This document shows, piece by piece, positions 48,565 to 56,482 of a stretch of 64,000 nucleotides of DNA. This stretch comes from JAUYQR01 sp050632395. GTDB taxonomy: Bacteria; Pseudomonadota; Alphaproteobacteria; Rhodobacterales; Rhodobacteraceae. Location of the stretch: assembly GCF_050632395.1 (NCBI RefSeq), contig NZ_CP192600.1, positions 1,364,001 through 1,428,000 on the forward strand. Direction: 5' to 3'. Position 1 is the stretch's first letter; each line of letters starts with the position of its first letter. A program made the translations under genes and the position numbers. The notes beneath the pieces are model-generated. The model worked only from the letters and a program-made list of their open reading frames with translations. It had not been told where the DNA came from and searched no databases.

Positions 48565-51327
48565 ATGAACGTCCTCACCACAGAATTCGCCCACGCCTCT
48601 CGAACGCAGCTTAGAGACACTGTCTCGTTGAACGGAATGTGGGCGTTCCGTCACGAAAGCCAGACCGAGTGGTACGAGGCCCGGGTGCCGGGCCACTGGC
48701 AGGCGCAGTTCGCCGAGCTGGAGGTGGCCTTTGGCCGCGCCACCTATGCGCGCGAAATGGCGGTGTCGGCGGAATGGGCAGATCGGGAGGTCGCGCTTTG
48801 CTTTGGTGCGGTCGCCGACACGGCGGTCATCCGTCTGGACGGGGTGGTGATCGGGCGGCACGAGGGCGGCTACCTGCCGTTCGAAGTGGTCTTGCCGGCC
48901 GGGATCACGGGCACGCATCAGCTTGAGATCGAAACGTTCCTGCCCGATGGCCACCGCCCGGCGGACGGCGCCGATTTCGCGGAAATCCCGCACGGCAAGC
49001 AAAGCTGGTACGGTCCGCAGGCAGGCATCTGGCAATCGGTGCATCTGGAAGCGCGGGCGCGGACGCATATTCGCAGCCTGCGGCTTGATCCGTTCTGGCC
49101 GGACGGGCGGCTCATGCTGGATATCGGGCTGTCTGCTCCGTTCCGGGGTAGCCTGCGGCTGGAGATTTCCGGGCCGGATGGGGTGCCGGTGCATGCAGCG
49201 ACCCTGTCGGTGGACGGCGCGCGGGTGCAGCATCAGGTGCAGGTTCCGGGGGTCGTGGCGTGGTCGCCCGACGCGCCGGCGCTGTATTCGCTACGGGCGA
49301 TCCTGTCGCTGGCGGGCGGGGATGTGGACGAACGGCAGGAAACCTTCGGCTTTCGTCAGATTGAGGCGAGGGACGGGCTTTTGTGGCTGAACGGGCAGCC
49401 CCTGTTCCTGCGCGGGGCGCTTGATCAGGATTACTACCCCGACGGGTTCGGCGCGCCGCCGTCGCTGGCGCTGTTGGAGGATCAGGTGCGCAAGGCCAAG
49501 GCGATGGGGCTGAACTGCCTGCGCTGCCACATCAAGGTGCCCGACCCGCGGTATTACGAGGTTGCCGACCGGCTGGGCCTGCTGATCTGGACCGAGATTC
49601 CGAACATCGAGACGTTCTCGCCCGATGCGGCGGCACGGTTGCGCGCAACGATGGAAGGGATCCTTGCCCGCGACCGCAACCACCCCTCGATCGTGGTCTG
49701 GACGCTGATCAACGAGGATTGGGGCACGCGCCTGCGCGAGGTGGCCGAACAGCGAAAGTGGTTGTCGGACATGGTGGATTGGCTGCGCGCGGAAGATCCG
49801 TTGCGGCTGGTCGTCGACAACTCGGCCTGTTTCCCGAACTGGCACGTCAAGACTGACATCAACGATTTCCATTACTACCGCACGGCGACGGACCGACGCG
49901 AGGAGTGGGACGCGCTGACCACGGAATTCGCGGCAGGCGCGGACTGGACCTTCGGGTCGGGCGCCGACATCACCCGCACCGGGAAAGAGCCGCTGATCGT
50001 GTCGGAGTTCGGGGTCTGGGGCCTGCCGCAGCCCGACCTTCTCCGCGACGGCGGGCGTGACCCGTGGTGGATGGCTTACGGTGCCACATGGGCCGATGGC
50101 GTGGCGTTGCCGCAAGGGATCGAGGCGCGGTTCCGCGAACTGGGGCTGGGGCAGGTGTTCGGCAGCTTCACCGCCTTCATCGACCAGGTGCAGTGGCATC
50201 AGTGGATGAACCTGAAGCACGAGATCGAGGTGATGCGCCGCTATCCGGCGATCGCGGGCTATGTGATTACCGAATTCACCGACGTGCATTGGGAAGGCAA
50301 TGGGCTTCTGGACATGCACCGCAATCCGCGGGTCTTTGCCGCGGCGATGCCGAAGGCGAATGCGGACATCGTCATCTCTCCCGGCCTTGCGCGACATGCG
50401 GCGCGGGCGGGGGCGGAGGCGGCCTTTGACGTGTCGGTCGCGACCGGGGGTGCCAGCCTGCCGGAGGGCTGCGTGTTGAAATGGTCGTTCGGGCAAGCCT
50501 CGGGCGAGGCGCGGCTGGCGGCGGCGGGGCCGATGGCGACCGCTTCGGTGCCGTTGGTCGGGTCTACCCGAGCCGACGCGCCGACGGGCAGGCAACTGGC
50601 GCGCTTCGCGGTCGAGGCGCCGAATGGCACGGTGCTGGCGGAAAACGACGAGACGGTGTCGATCCTTGCCGAGCGGGCAGTCGCGCCGCGCCGCGTGGCG
50701 ACCGATGATCCGCTGCTGGAAGAGCGGCTGACCGAGCTTGGCCATGTCGTCACCAGCATGGCCGAGGCCGAGGTCTTTGTGACGCATGATCTGGACGCCG
50801 CGCGGATCGAGGAAATTCACGCCGGGATGCGCGTCTTGCAACTGGTGCACAAGGCGCCGGGGCGGTTGCGGCGCGATCTGGCACCGCGCGACGGCCCGAT
50901 GTCGATGCAGATCGAGGATCACATCGGCGGGATGCAATCGGGCTGCTACTTCAGCTTTCCCGGCTATCATCTGGTCAACCGCCACCGCACGATCTGGCGC
51001 GGCGACTGGGTTGGCAACTTCAGCTGGTTGCGGCGGGATGGCTGCTTTGCACATCTGCCGGGTGGACCGATGTTCGACCTGTCGTTCACCGGCGTGGTGC
51101 CGCAGCAGGTGATGCTGGGCTTGCGACCCTGGGAGTTTCAGGGCCGCGTCCATGCCGGCGTCGTGGTCGGCTGGGTGCACAAGCCCGGCGCCTTCCTGAT
51201 CGAAAAGCGGCTTGGCCGGGGCAAGCTGGTGACCACGACGTTCCGCCTGCATGGCGAGGCGTTCGATGCAGACCCGGTGGCGACGGAACTTTACGACGGG
51301 TTGATCGACCTTGCCGGCCGGGAGTGA
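48565..51327 (+). CDS. Glycoside hydrolase family 2 protein
   Basis: This 920-residue retaining glycosidase has three N-terminal sandwich/immunoglobulin-like domains (WAFRHESQTEWYEARVPGHW; YGPQAGIWQSVHLE) and a TIM barrel. The acid/base is Glu384 in TLINEDWG and the nucleophile Glu481 in IVSEFGVWG, both in the canonical GH2 positions. After about residue 700 a further domain follows whose end (AFLIEKRLGRGKLVTTTF) looks like the amidotransferase-like fold found in some beta-galactosidases. There is no signal peptide, so it acts on imported oligosaccharides. GH2 covers beta-galactosidase, glucuronidase, mannosidase and others; the sugar is open. The ATG follows AGGGA. Confidence 0.88.
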   Translation: MNVLTTEFAHASRTQLRDTVSLNGMWAFRHESQTEWYEARVPGHWQAQFAELEVAFGRATYAREMAVSAEWADREVALCFGAVADTAVIRLDGVVIGRHEGGYLPFEVVLPAGITGTHQLEIETFLPDGHRPADGADFAEIPHGKQSWYGPQAGIWQSVHLEARARTHIRSLRLDPFWPDGRLMLDIGLSAPFRGSLRLEISGPDGVPVHAATLSVDGARVQHQVQVPGVVAWSPDAPALYSLRAILSLAGGDVDERQETFGFRQIEARDGLLWLNGQPLFLRGALDQDYYPDGFGAPPSLALLEDQVRKAKAMGLNCLRCHIKVPDPRYYEVADRLGLLIWTEIPNIETFSPDAAARLRATMEGILARDRNHPSIVVWTLINEDWGTRLREVAEQRKWLSDMVDWLRAEDPLRLVVDNSACFPNWHVKTDINDFHYYRTATDRREEWDALTTEFAAGADWTFGSGADITRTGKEPLIVSEFGVWGLPQPDLLRDGGRDPWWMAYGATWADGVALPQGIEARFRELGLGQVFGSFTAFIDQVQWHQWMNLKHEIEVMRRYPAIAGYVITEFTDVHWEGNGLLDMHRNPRVFAAAMPKANADIVISPGLARHAARAGAEAAFDVSVATGGASLPEGCVLKWSFGQASGEARLAAAGPMATASVPLVGSTRADAPTGRQLARFAVEAPNGTVLAENDETVSILAERAVAPRRVATDDPLLEERLTELGHVVTSMAEAEVFVTHDLDAARIEEIHAGMRVLQLVHKAPGRLRRDLAPRDGPMSMQIEDHIGGMQSGCYFSFPGYHLVNRHRTIWRGDWVGNFSWLRRDGCFAHLPGGPMFDLSFTGVVPQQVMLGLRPWEFQGRVHAGVVVGWVHKPGAFLIEKRLGRGKLVTTTFRLHGEAFDADPVATELYDGLIDLAGRE

Positions 51328-51345
51328 AGCAGGCTAGCTGAAGGC

Positions 51346-51376
51346 AAGGCGGGGTGGCATGGCAGCCCCGCCTTTA
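51346..51376 (+). terminator. Intrinsic terminator after the GH2 gene
   Basis: A 9-bp stem AAGGCGGGG/CCCCGCCTT with an 11-nt loop is followed by TTTA. It starts 19 nt after the GH2 stop codon. Confidence 0.8.
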
Positions 51377-51890
51377 CGATTGCTCAAGTACGCAGCAACC
51401 GAAACGAGGGTTTCGCTCGGCTTGCAGCACTGATGGTTTGGGAGAACCGGCCTGGCAGTTTCACCGCAGGGTAAACCCCGGTGGTGGCCGCAGTCTGGCG
51501 GGTACCCTGCTATGCGGTACAAATTCCCTGCCAACAGGGAAAAGAGCAGGGAATTGCGTGTGTTTCGGCCTCTCCAAGAGTGCCTGGGAGGCACATATCC
51601 ACGACATAACAGATGCTTAGGCTGAGGTGTGTCAAATCAAGAACCGGGAACTTCCCACGCACGAACAGGGAAGGACACGCGGGCATCAGGGATCGTGGTC
51701 ACGACGTGGAGCTTAGTGTTCAGGCTTATCTTCTTGCTTCCGATAAGCCGGCCTCGCCAAACGTCGAGCTCCACCTTGCAGGAAACGGGCAACCCAGGGT
51801 GTTTGCGAGGAACTCCCGCTGCGCAAGCCGGAGCATTGCCTGAGCGGGCGGTTGGGCGGTGACTATCGCGAGGCGAAACGTAAGACATTT
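51377..51890. other. Non-coding, probably decayed stretch
   Basis: About 510 bases with no supported gene. It contains the short dyad TTCCCTG-CCAA-CAGGGAA (51526-51543) and the repeated word CAGGGAA nearby. Reading frames of 60-90 codons on both strands have no convincing homology by eye. Composition is lower in GC than the flanks, as expected for non-coding or acquired DNA. Confidence 0.4.
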
Positions 51891-52325
51891 TCAGTCGATG
51901 CCAAGCAATTCGCCCTTCGCGCCGAAGCGGCAGTTGAACGCGCGCGTGGTGGCTGTGCTTTGTACAAATACTTCATAGCCGCGCGCCGCCTGATGGGGCG
52001 GATAGGCAGTCAGCGACCGGAGGGACAGTCCGTTTGCCAGCGACACGGCGTTGCGGCAAAGGTCGGGCAGCCCTCGATGCTGATTGAAAGGCGGTAGTCA
52101 GCCGCTTCTTGGGTTGCTGGTCGTCATGTCGACCGACATGCGCTGAGCCGCCGAAGCGCCAAGGACGTATTTTACCCCACGCTCGCCCCGGATCGTGCCG
52201 CTGACGCTGGTGCCGGTGGCACCGGGGGCAAAGGCAACGCGCTCGGTCCGGTCTTGTGCCAAGGCCCCGCTGAAACCACCGCAGGAGATGGCAATGACAA
52301 GGGCAAGGCTACGCAGATGCAACAT
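51891..52325 (-). pseudogene. Remnant of a periplasmic protein with g-type lysozyme inhibitor-like N-terminus
   Basis: A good start is present: ATG at 52325 with GAGGAA 6 nt upstream, then a signal peptide (LALVIAISCGGFSGALAQ) and the segment RTERVAFAPGATGTSVSG, GVKYVLGASAAQRMSVDM, which resembles the opening of PliG-type lysozyme inhibitors. After about 70 residues the frame stops at 52098. In another frame DYRLSISIEG follows at once, and a clean C-terminus GYEVFVQSTATTRAFNCRF returns in the first frame and stops at 51891. An internal out-of-frame deletion is the simplest reading. Lysozyme inhibitors protect the cell wall; this copy should be inactive. Confidence 0.6.
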
Positions 52326-52359
52326 CTGCCATTCCTCAAACGAACGATATTTCGACAGG

Positions 52360-52925
52360 GACACCCCTTCAGGTGCCGAGCGCATCACCTCAAGGCCAGG
52401 CGTGGTGCCATAGGACACGCCGTAAATGTTGTATTACGGATATCTAAGCGCCAGCATCACGGCCTGCACGTCCAGCGCGTTCAGATAGGTGTTGTAGGCG
52501 TCCATCTGCTTTTCCTCGGTAAAGCGGCTTGGCACCAAAAGTTCGAATATGCTGCCGCCAAGCGTATTGAAGCAGCTGACCATGTCTGAAGAAATACCGG
52601 CGGCTCGCTGTTCAAAGGTCACAACGTCGCGGCGGCTGCGATAGCCCTCGAACAGCGGCTGGACGACCCCGGCAAGCGCCGTCAGCGCTCCGCCGCCCGG
52701 TCCACCATGCAGATAGATCACCGGGTCCGGAACTGGGCTGAGTGTGTGGGCCTTCAGCACTGCGAAGGCCAGGTCAATCGGTTTGCCGTCGGGTTTGCCG
52801 TGGTCTTCGGGCACGTTCACTCGGCCGCATATCGCGGTTCTGCCTTCTACCTCGTTTGCAGGCACCGCCTTGACCGGACAAGCCTCGATTGTGACGGGAT
52901 AGCGTGGGTCGGCCCCGCCAGCCTT
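52360..52925 (-). pseudogene. Broken TAP-like alpha/beta-hydrolase
   Basis: The fragment reads EGRTAICGRVNVPEDHG, DPVIYLHGGPGGGALTAL and VVTFEQRAAGISSDMV, the oxyanion region of the proline-iminopeptidase/TAP hydrolase family. At 52434-52436 a TAA interrupts it, yet the same frame continues as YNIYGVSYGTTPGLEVMRSAPEG, containing the expected nucleophile elbow GVSYG. After that it runs out, at the start of the lysozyme-inhibitor remnant. Signal peptide and the C-terminal lid and Asp/His residues are all missing. A nonsense mutation plus truncation at both ends makes it a pseudogene. Confidence 0.75.
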
Positions 52926-53036
52926 TGGTCGGTGAACGCGGACGGGTCCGGTTCGGCTGAAAGAAGCGCCGTCACACGGCGATGATCTGTTCCGGCGACA
53001 TCGGGCAAGCCTTTCAATGCAAGAACATGGGCAACT

Positions 53037-53386
53037 TTCGGCACGCTCCATCAGAACGGCCGCGCCAAGCCGATCGTCGTGCGGACGGCCAACAGGCAAG
53101 CACATCGCGATCCCGAATTGATTGCCCTGATCGCCGACGCTCGCTGCTGGCGGGACGACCTCTTCGACGGTCGGGCAGCCTCGATCGAGGAGATCACGAC
53201 CCTTGAGGGGCTGGCGAAGGGAGCCGTCAGCCGCATCCTGCCGCTGGCCTGGCTTGCGCCCGACGTCGCGGCGGCAATTCTGGAGGCCGGCAGCCAGCCA
53301 TCCTGACCTCCAGTCGTCTGAGGTCCTTGCCGGATCTGCCGCTCGGCCGGGCCGATCAGCGCTCGCTTCTCGGCTTTCCACATCTG
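53037..53386 (+). pseudogene. C-terminal fragment of a serine recombinase, frameshifted
   Basis: The segment FGTLHQNGRAKPIVVRTA and LIADARCWRDDLFDG, then SIEEITTLEGLAKGAVSRIL and WLAPDVAAAILEAGSQPS, is the C-terminal coil/DNA-binding part of large serine recombinases found in alphaproteobacterial mobile elements. It stops at 53304-53306, but the next frame (from 53303) continues LTSSRLRSLPDLPLGRADQRSLLGFP, the usual end of these proteins. A one-base shift thus breaks the gene, and its catalytic N-terminus is absent. It lies about 200 bp from tRNA-Tyr, a likely relic of an integrated element. Confidence 0.7.
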
Positions 53387-53576
53387 AACCTGCATCAGGG
53401 TCATTCCTCAAGGCCTCGCGCGGTCATCGTCCGCAGAGACATTTGCGAGATTCTGGCCCGGAAAGTGCTCTGCGGTCAGGGTTTGCGAGGTCGGCCCCAT
53501 GGCCGTTCCGCGTAAGCCACGGAAAACGCGTCACTTTATGCGCGCGCGCTCTTCAGCACCAAACAAAGGGGGTGTC

Positions 53577-53660
53577 TGGTGGGCGACCCTGGAATCGAAC
53601 CAGGCGTGGGTCGCCCCGGGGGAGTTACAGTCCCCTGCCGCACCTTGCAGCTCGTCGCCC
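53577..53660 (-). tRNA. tRNA-Tyr (anticodon GTA)
   Basis: The 84-nt minus-strand sequence folds as a class II tRNA. The acceptor stem is GGGCGAC/GTCGCCC with encoded CCA, the anticodon stem-loop GGGGACTGTAACTCCCC has anticodon GTA, there is a long variable arm, and the T-loop reads GGTTCGATTCC. It stands alone, pointing toward the decayed island; no direct copy of its 3' end is seen within the window. Confidence 0.96.
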
Positions 53661-53791
53661 GCCGGGGGTGGGTCTACTCAAGGGGGCGGGGGGCGTCAAG
53701 GGTGATTGGGACGGGAAATCGCGGAGTTTCGGCTTGCATCGGGTGGCGGTCCTGCCGCAGTGTCCTGCCCTGATTTTCAAGGGGAACGCCG

Positions 53792-54580
53792 ATGAAGACC
53801 GGCACGAAAAAGCCTACCTGGGTGGTCGACAAGGAACGTGGGCGGCGGGCCGAGGCGCGCGAGACGGTGTGGCTGTTCGGGCTGCATGCGGTGCGCGACG
53901 CGCTGATGAACCCGAAACGTGAAAAGCTGCGGCTGGTCCTGACCAAGAACGCGCTCGACAAGCTGGAGGCGGCGGTGGCCGCTTCGGGGATGGAGCCGGA
54001 GATCGCCGATCCGCGCCGCTTTGACGTGCCGATCGACGAAGGGTCGGTGCATCAGGGTGCGGCGATGGAAGTGCGGCCGCTCGATTGGGGCAAGCTGGAA
54101 GAGGTCTGCATTTCGGGCGCGGGGTTGCCGCTGGTGGTCCTGCTGGACCGGGTCACCGATCCGCACAACGTCGGCGCGGTCTTGCGGTCGGCCGAGGTGT
54201 TCGGTGCGCGGGCGGTGATTGCGCCTCGCCACCATTCGGCGCCGGAAACCGGGGCGCTGGCCAAGACCGCAAGCGGCGCGCTGGAGCGCCAGCCGTATCT
54301 GAAGGTCACCAACCTTTCCGAGGCGATGGAAGAGCTGAAGGCGATGGGCTACGTGCTGATCGGCCTTGATGGCGAGGCCGAGGTCACGATGGATCAGGCG
54401 GTCGCAAGCGCGGGTGGCAGGGCGATCGGGCTGGTCATGGGGGCCGAAGGGCCGGGGCTGCGGGAAAAGACGCGCGAGACCTGTGATGTGCTGGCGCGCA
54501 TTCCCTTCGCCGGCGAGTTCGGCAGCTTGAACGTGTCGAACGCGGCGGCGGTGGCGCTGTATGCCGCGACCCGGGGGTGA
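53792..54580 (+). CDS. rlmB: 23S rRNA (guanosine-2'-O-)-methyltransferase RlmB
   Basis: RlmB methylates G2251 of 23S rRNA in the peptidyl-transferase P loop. This 262-residue SpoU/TrmH-family enzyme has an N-terminal substrate domain (VWLFGLHAVRDAL, residues about 27-39) and a C-terminal knotted SAM-binding domain: LLDRVTDPHNVGAVLRSAEVFG, GLVMGAEGPGL near residue 215 and the last motif NVSNAAAVALY. The ATG follows AGGGGAA. Downstream lies a hairpin and an intrinsic terminator. Confidence 0.92.
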   Translation: MKTGTKKPTWVVDKERGRRAEARETVWLFGLHAVRDALMNPKREKLRLVLTKNALDKLEAAVAASGMEPEIADPRRFDVPIDEGSVHQGAAMEVRPLDWGKLEEVCISGAGLPLVVLLDRVTDPHNVGAVLRSAEVFGARAVIAPRHHSAPETGALAKTASGALERQPYLKVTNLSEAMEELKAMGYVLIGLDGEAEVTMDQAVASAGGRAIGLVMGAEGPGLREKTRETCDVLARIPFAGEFGSLNVSNAAAVALYAATRG

Positions 54581-54628
54581 TCACGAATACGAGACGCCTC
54601 TTTAACCGTGGGGCGCAGTTCCTATTTC

Positions 54629-54669
54629 TGAAGTGGAGGCCCGGGCTGGAACCCCCGACCTCGACTTCA
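54629..54669 (+). other. Hairpin-forming segment between rlmB and its terminator
   Basis: Arms TGAAGTGGAGG and CCTCGACTTCA (one mismatch in 11) flank a 19-nt loop that itself contains CCCGGG. Together with the terminator 22 nt later this could be the 3' end of a small RNA or an mRNA-stabilising structure. It has no resemblance to a tRNA, SRP RNA or 6S RNA that I can recognise. Confidence 0.4.
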
Positions 54670-54690
54670 CTGTCCCTCGTTCCGCGACTT

Positions 54691-54725
54691 GGCGCCCTTG
54701 GCCTCGCCTCGGGCGCCTTTTTCTG
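54691..54725 (+). terminator. Intrinsic terminator
   Basis: GGCGCCC and GGGCGCC form a 7-bp stem around a 13-nt loop, followed by TTTTTCT. It ends the rlmB transcript and lies 14 nt before the next start codon. Confidence 0.85.
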
Positions 54726-54738
54726 GTGAGAGTCCGCC

Positions 54739-55155
54739 ATGCAAGACCAGACCATCCGCAACATCCTGACGAAAGTTAAGACCATTGCCCTTGTCGGCTG
54801 GTCGCCAAAGCCGGACAGGCCAAGCCACCGGGTTGCGGCTTTTCTGAAAGGTCGCGGCTACCGGGTGATCCCGGTGAACCCCGGTCAGGCCGGGCAGACG
54901 GCGCTGGGCGAGACGGTGTTTGCCAGCGTGGCCGAGGCGGTTGAAAACGCGGGGCCGGTCGACATGGTCGAGATCTTCCGGCGCAGCGAAGAGGCGGGGG
55001 CTGTGGTCGACGCGGCGATTGCCGCCGGGGCCAAGGTCGTCTGGATGCAGCTTGGCGTGATTGACGAGGCGGCGGCCGAACGGGCGCGCAATGCGGGGCT
55101 GCAGGTCGTGATGGACCGATGCCCGGCGATCGAAATTCCGCGCCTCGGTCTGTAA
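54739..55155 (+). CDS. CoA-binding domain protein (YccU-like)
   Basis: This 138-residue Rossmann-fold protein is of the succinyl-CoA-synthetase alpha CoA-binding type: TIALVGWSPKPDRPSHRVAAFL near residue 15, YRVIPVNPGQAGQTALG and VDMVEIFRRSEEAG, ending VMDRCPAIEIPRL. Stand-alone members such as YccU bind CoA, with no established enzymatic function. The ATG follows GGTGAGAG. It converges on hisE across about 60 nt holding a short GCCTG-GT-CAGGC hairpin. Confidence 0.9.
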   Translation: MQDQTIRNILTKVKTIALVGWSPKPDRPSHRVAAFLKGRGYRVIPVNPGQAGQTALGETVFASVAEAVENAGPVDMVEIFRRSEEAGAVVDAAIAAGAKVVWMQLGVIDEAAAERARNAGLQVVMDRCPAIEIPRLGL

Positions 55156-55214
55156 GCCTGGTCAGGCGGCAAACTTTCAGGGTAGAGCCGGAGGTCGCGC
55201 AAACCCTTGCCGCG

Positions 55215-55526
55215 TCAGGTGCGGGATGCCTTTTCGTCGATCCCCGAGGTACCATCGCGCCGGTCAAGCTCGGCCAGCACGTCGGCCAAGGGGACGTCAC
55301 GCGCGGCAAGCATGACAAGGAGGTGATAGAGCACATCTGCCGCCTCGGATGTCAGGCGGGCGCGATCACCCTTCACGGCCTCGATGATCGCCTCGATGGC
55401 CTCTTCACCAAACTTCTCGGCGCATTTCTCGGGACCTTTGGCCAAGAGCTTGGCCGTCCACGAGGTTTCGGGATCGGCACCCTTGCGGGACGCGATGGTG
55501 GCGGCCAGTCGGTCGAGGGTGGTCAT
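55215..55526 (-). CDS. hisE: Phosphoribosyl-ATP diphosphatase
   Basis: HisE removes pyrophosphate from phosphoribosyl-ATP, the second step of histidine synthesis. The 103-residue all-alpha MazG-type protein has the metal-binding acidic motif KFGEEAIEAIIEAVKGD (about residues 38-54) and the second half EAADVLYHLLVMLA. Its ATG overlaps the hisF stop by ATGA. It is the last gene of the hisF-hisE pair, downstream in minus-strand order. Confidence 0.95.
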   Translation of the reverse strand: MTTLDRLAATIASRKGADPETSWTAKLLAKGPEKCAEKFGEEAIEAIIEAVKGDRARLTSEAADVLYHLLVMLAARDVPLADVLAELDRRDGTSGIDEKASRT

Positions 55527-56284
55527 GTCAGCCTCACGGGGATGCCGGCGGCGGCCATGTGAGCCTTGGCCTGACCGATGGTGAAGGTGCCGAAGTGGAA
55601 GATCGATGCGGCGAGGACGGCGCTGGCGTGGCCTTCGGTGATGCCTTCGACCAGGTGGTCCAGCGTGCCGACGCCGCCCGAGGCAATGACCGGTATCGAG
55701 ACCGCGTCTGCAATGGCGCGGGTGAGGGGAATGTTGAACCCCGCGCGCGTGCCATCACGGTCCATCGAGGTGAGAAGGATCTCGCCCGCGCCCTTGGCCG
55801 CCACCGTGCGGGCGAAGTCGACGGCGTCGATGCCGGTGGCGCGGCGGCCGCCGTGGGTGAAGATCTCCCACTTGCCGGGGGCGACGGTCTTGGCGTCGAT
55901 GGCCACCACGATGCACTGGCTGCCGAAGCGGTCGGCGGCTTCGGCCACCACATCCGGGCGGGCGACGGCAGCGGAGTTGAAGCTGACCTTGTCCGCCCCG
56001 GCGAGGAGAAGCTTGCGCACGTCATCGGGGGTGCGGACGCCGCCGCCGACGGTGAGGGGCATGAAGCAGACCTCGGCGGTGCGGGTCACGAGGTCGTAAA
56101 GCGTGCCGCGGTTGTCCTCGGTCGCCATGATGTCGAGAAAGCAAAGCTCGTCCGCGCCGGCGGCATCGTAGGCGCGGGCGGCCTCGACCGGGTCGCCGGC
56201 GTCGATCAGGTCGACGAAATTGACGCCCTTGACCACGCGGCCGTTGGCCACATCGAGGCAGGGGATGATGCGGGTTTTCAACAT
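55523..56284 (-). CDS. hisF: Imidazole glycerol phosphate synthase, cyclase subunit HisF
   Basis: HisF, with HisH, turns PRFAR and ammonia into IGP and AICAR. The 253-residue (beta/alpha)8 barrel begins MLKTRIIPCLDVANGRVVKG, with the catalytic Asp near residue 11, and has TVGGGVRT, the second catalytic Asp in LTSMDRDGT and the phosphate-binding VIASGGVG. Start: the ATG at 56284 gives the family length; an ATG at 56296 is possible. A dyad TGTCCCA-N3-TGGGACA lies 60 nt upstream. It overlaps hisE by 4 nt. Confidence 0.95.
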   Translation of the reverse strand: MLKTRIIPCLDVANGRVVKGVNFVDLIDAGDPVEAARAYDAAGADELCFLDIMATEDNRGTLYDLVTRTAEVCFMPLTVGGGVRTPDDVRKLLLAGADKVSFNSAAVARPDVVAEAADRFGSQCIVVAIDAKTVAPGKWEIFTHGGRRATGIDAVDFARTVAAKGAGEILLTSMDRDGTRAGFNIPLTRAIADAVSIPVIASGGVGTLDHLVEGITEGHASAVLAASIFHFGTFTIGQAKAHMAAAGIPVRLT

Positions 56285-56343
56285 GGGGTCTGACATGCCG
56301 CGTGGGGGAACGAAAGGCAAGGGGTAAGCAGGGGGCGGCGGGG

Positions 56344-56360
56344 TGTCCCACGGTGGGACA
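56344..56360. promoter_or_regulatory. Palindrome TGTCCCA-N3-TGGGACA upstream of hisF
   Basis: Perfect 7-bp arms, spacer CGG. Matches the dyad before the sulfhydrylase gene (33284-33300) in sequence, in distance from the start codon and in having TTGAT about 18 bp further out on the minus strand. Confidence 0.5.
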
Positions 56361-56482
56361 GGAGATCGGTCAAAAGATATCAACGGGTTGCGAGGGGCAG
56401 TCAGGAAAGCGGAAAGGATTTCCCCTGGCAGGTTCGCAACGCGAGGGCTTGCTGTCGGGCGGGCAGCGGCTTTCCTGGCAGG

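Noticed and set aside
51637..51888. 83-codon minus-strand frame beside the lysozyme-inhibitor remnant
   Set aside because: No signal peptide, domain or Shine-Dalgarno; it lies in low-GC decayed sequence.
53577..53660. Direct repeat (att site) of the tRNA-Tyr 3' end bounding the island
   Set aside because: No copy of the T-arm/acceptor sequence was seen to the left as far as the GH2 gene.
54629..54725. Acceptor piece of a two-piece tmRNA or another known RNA after rlmB
   Set aside because: There is no GGTTCGA T-loop, no CCA end and no tag-peptide frame; the structure is better described as a hairpin plus terminator.
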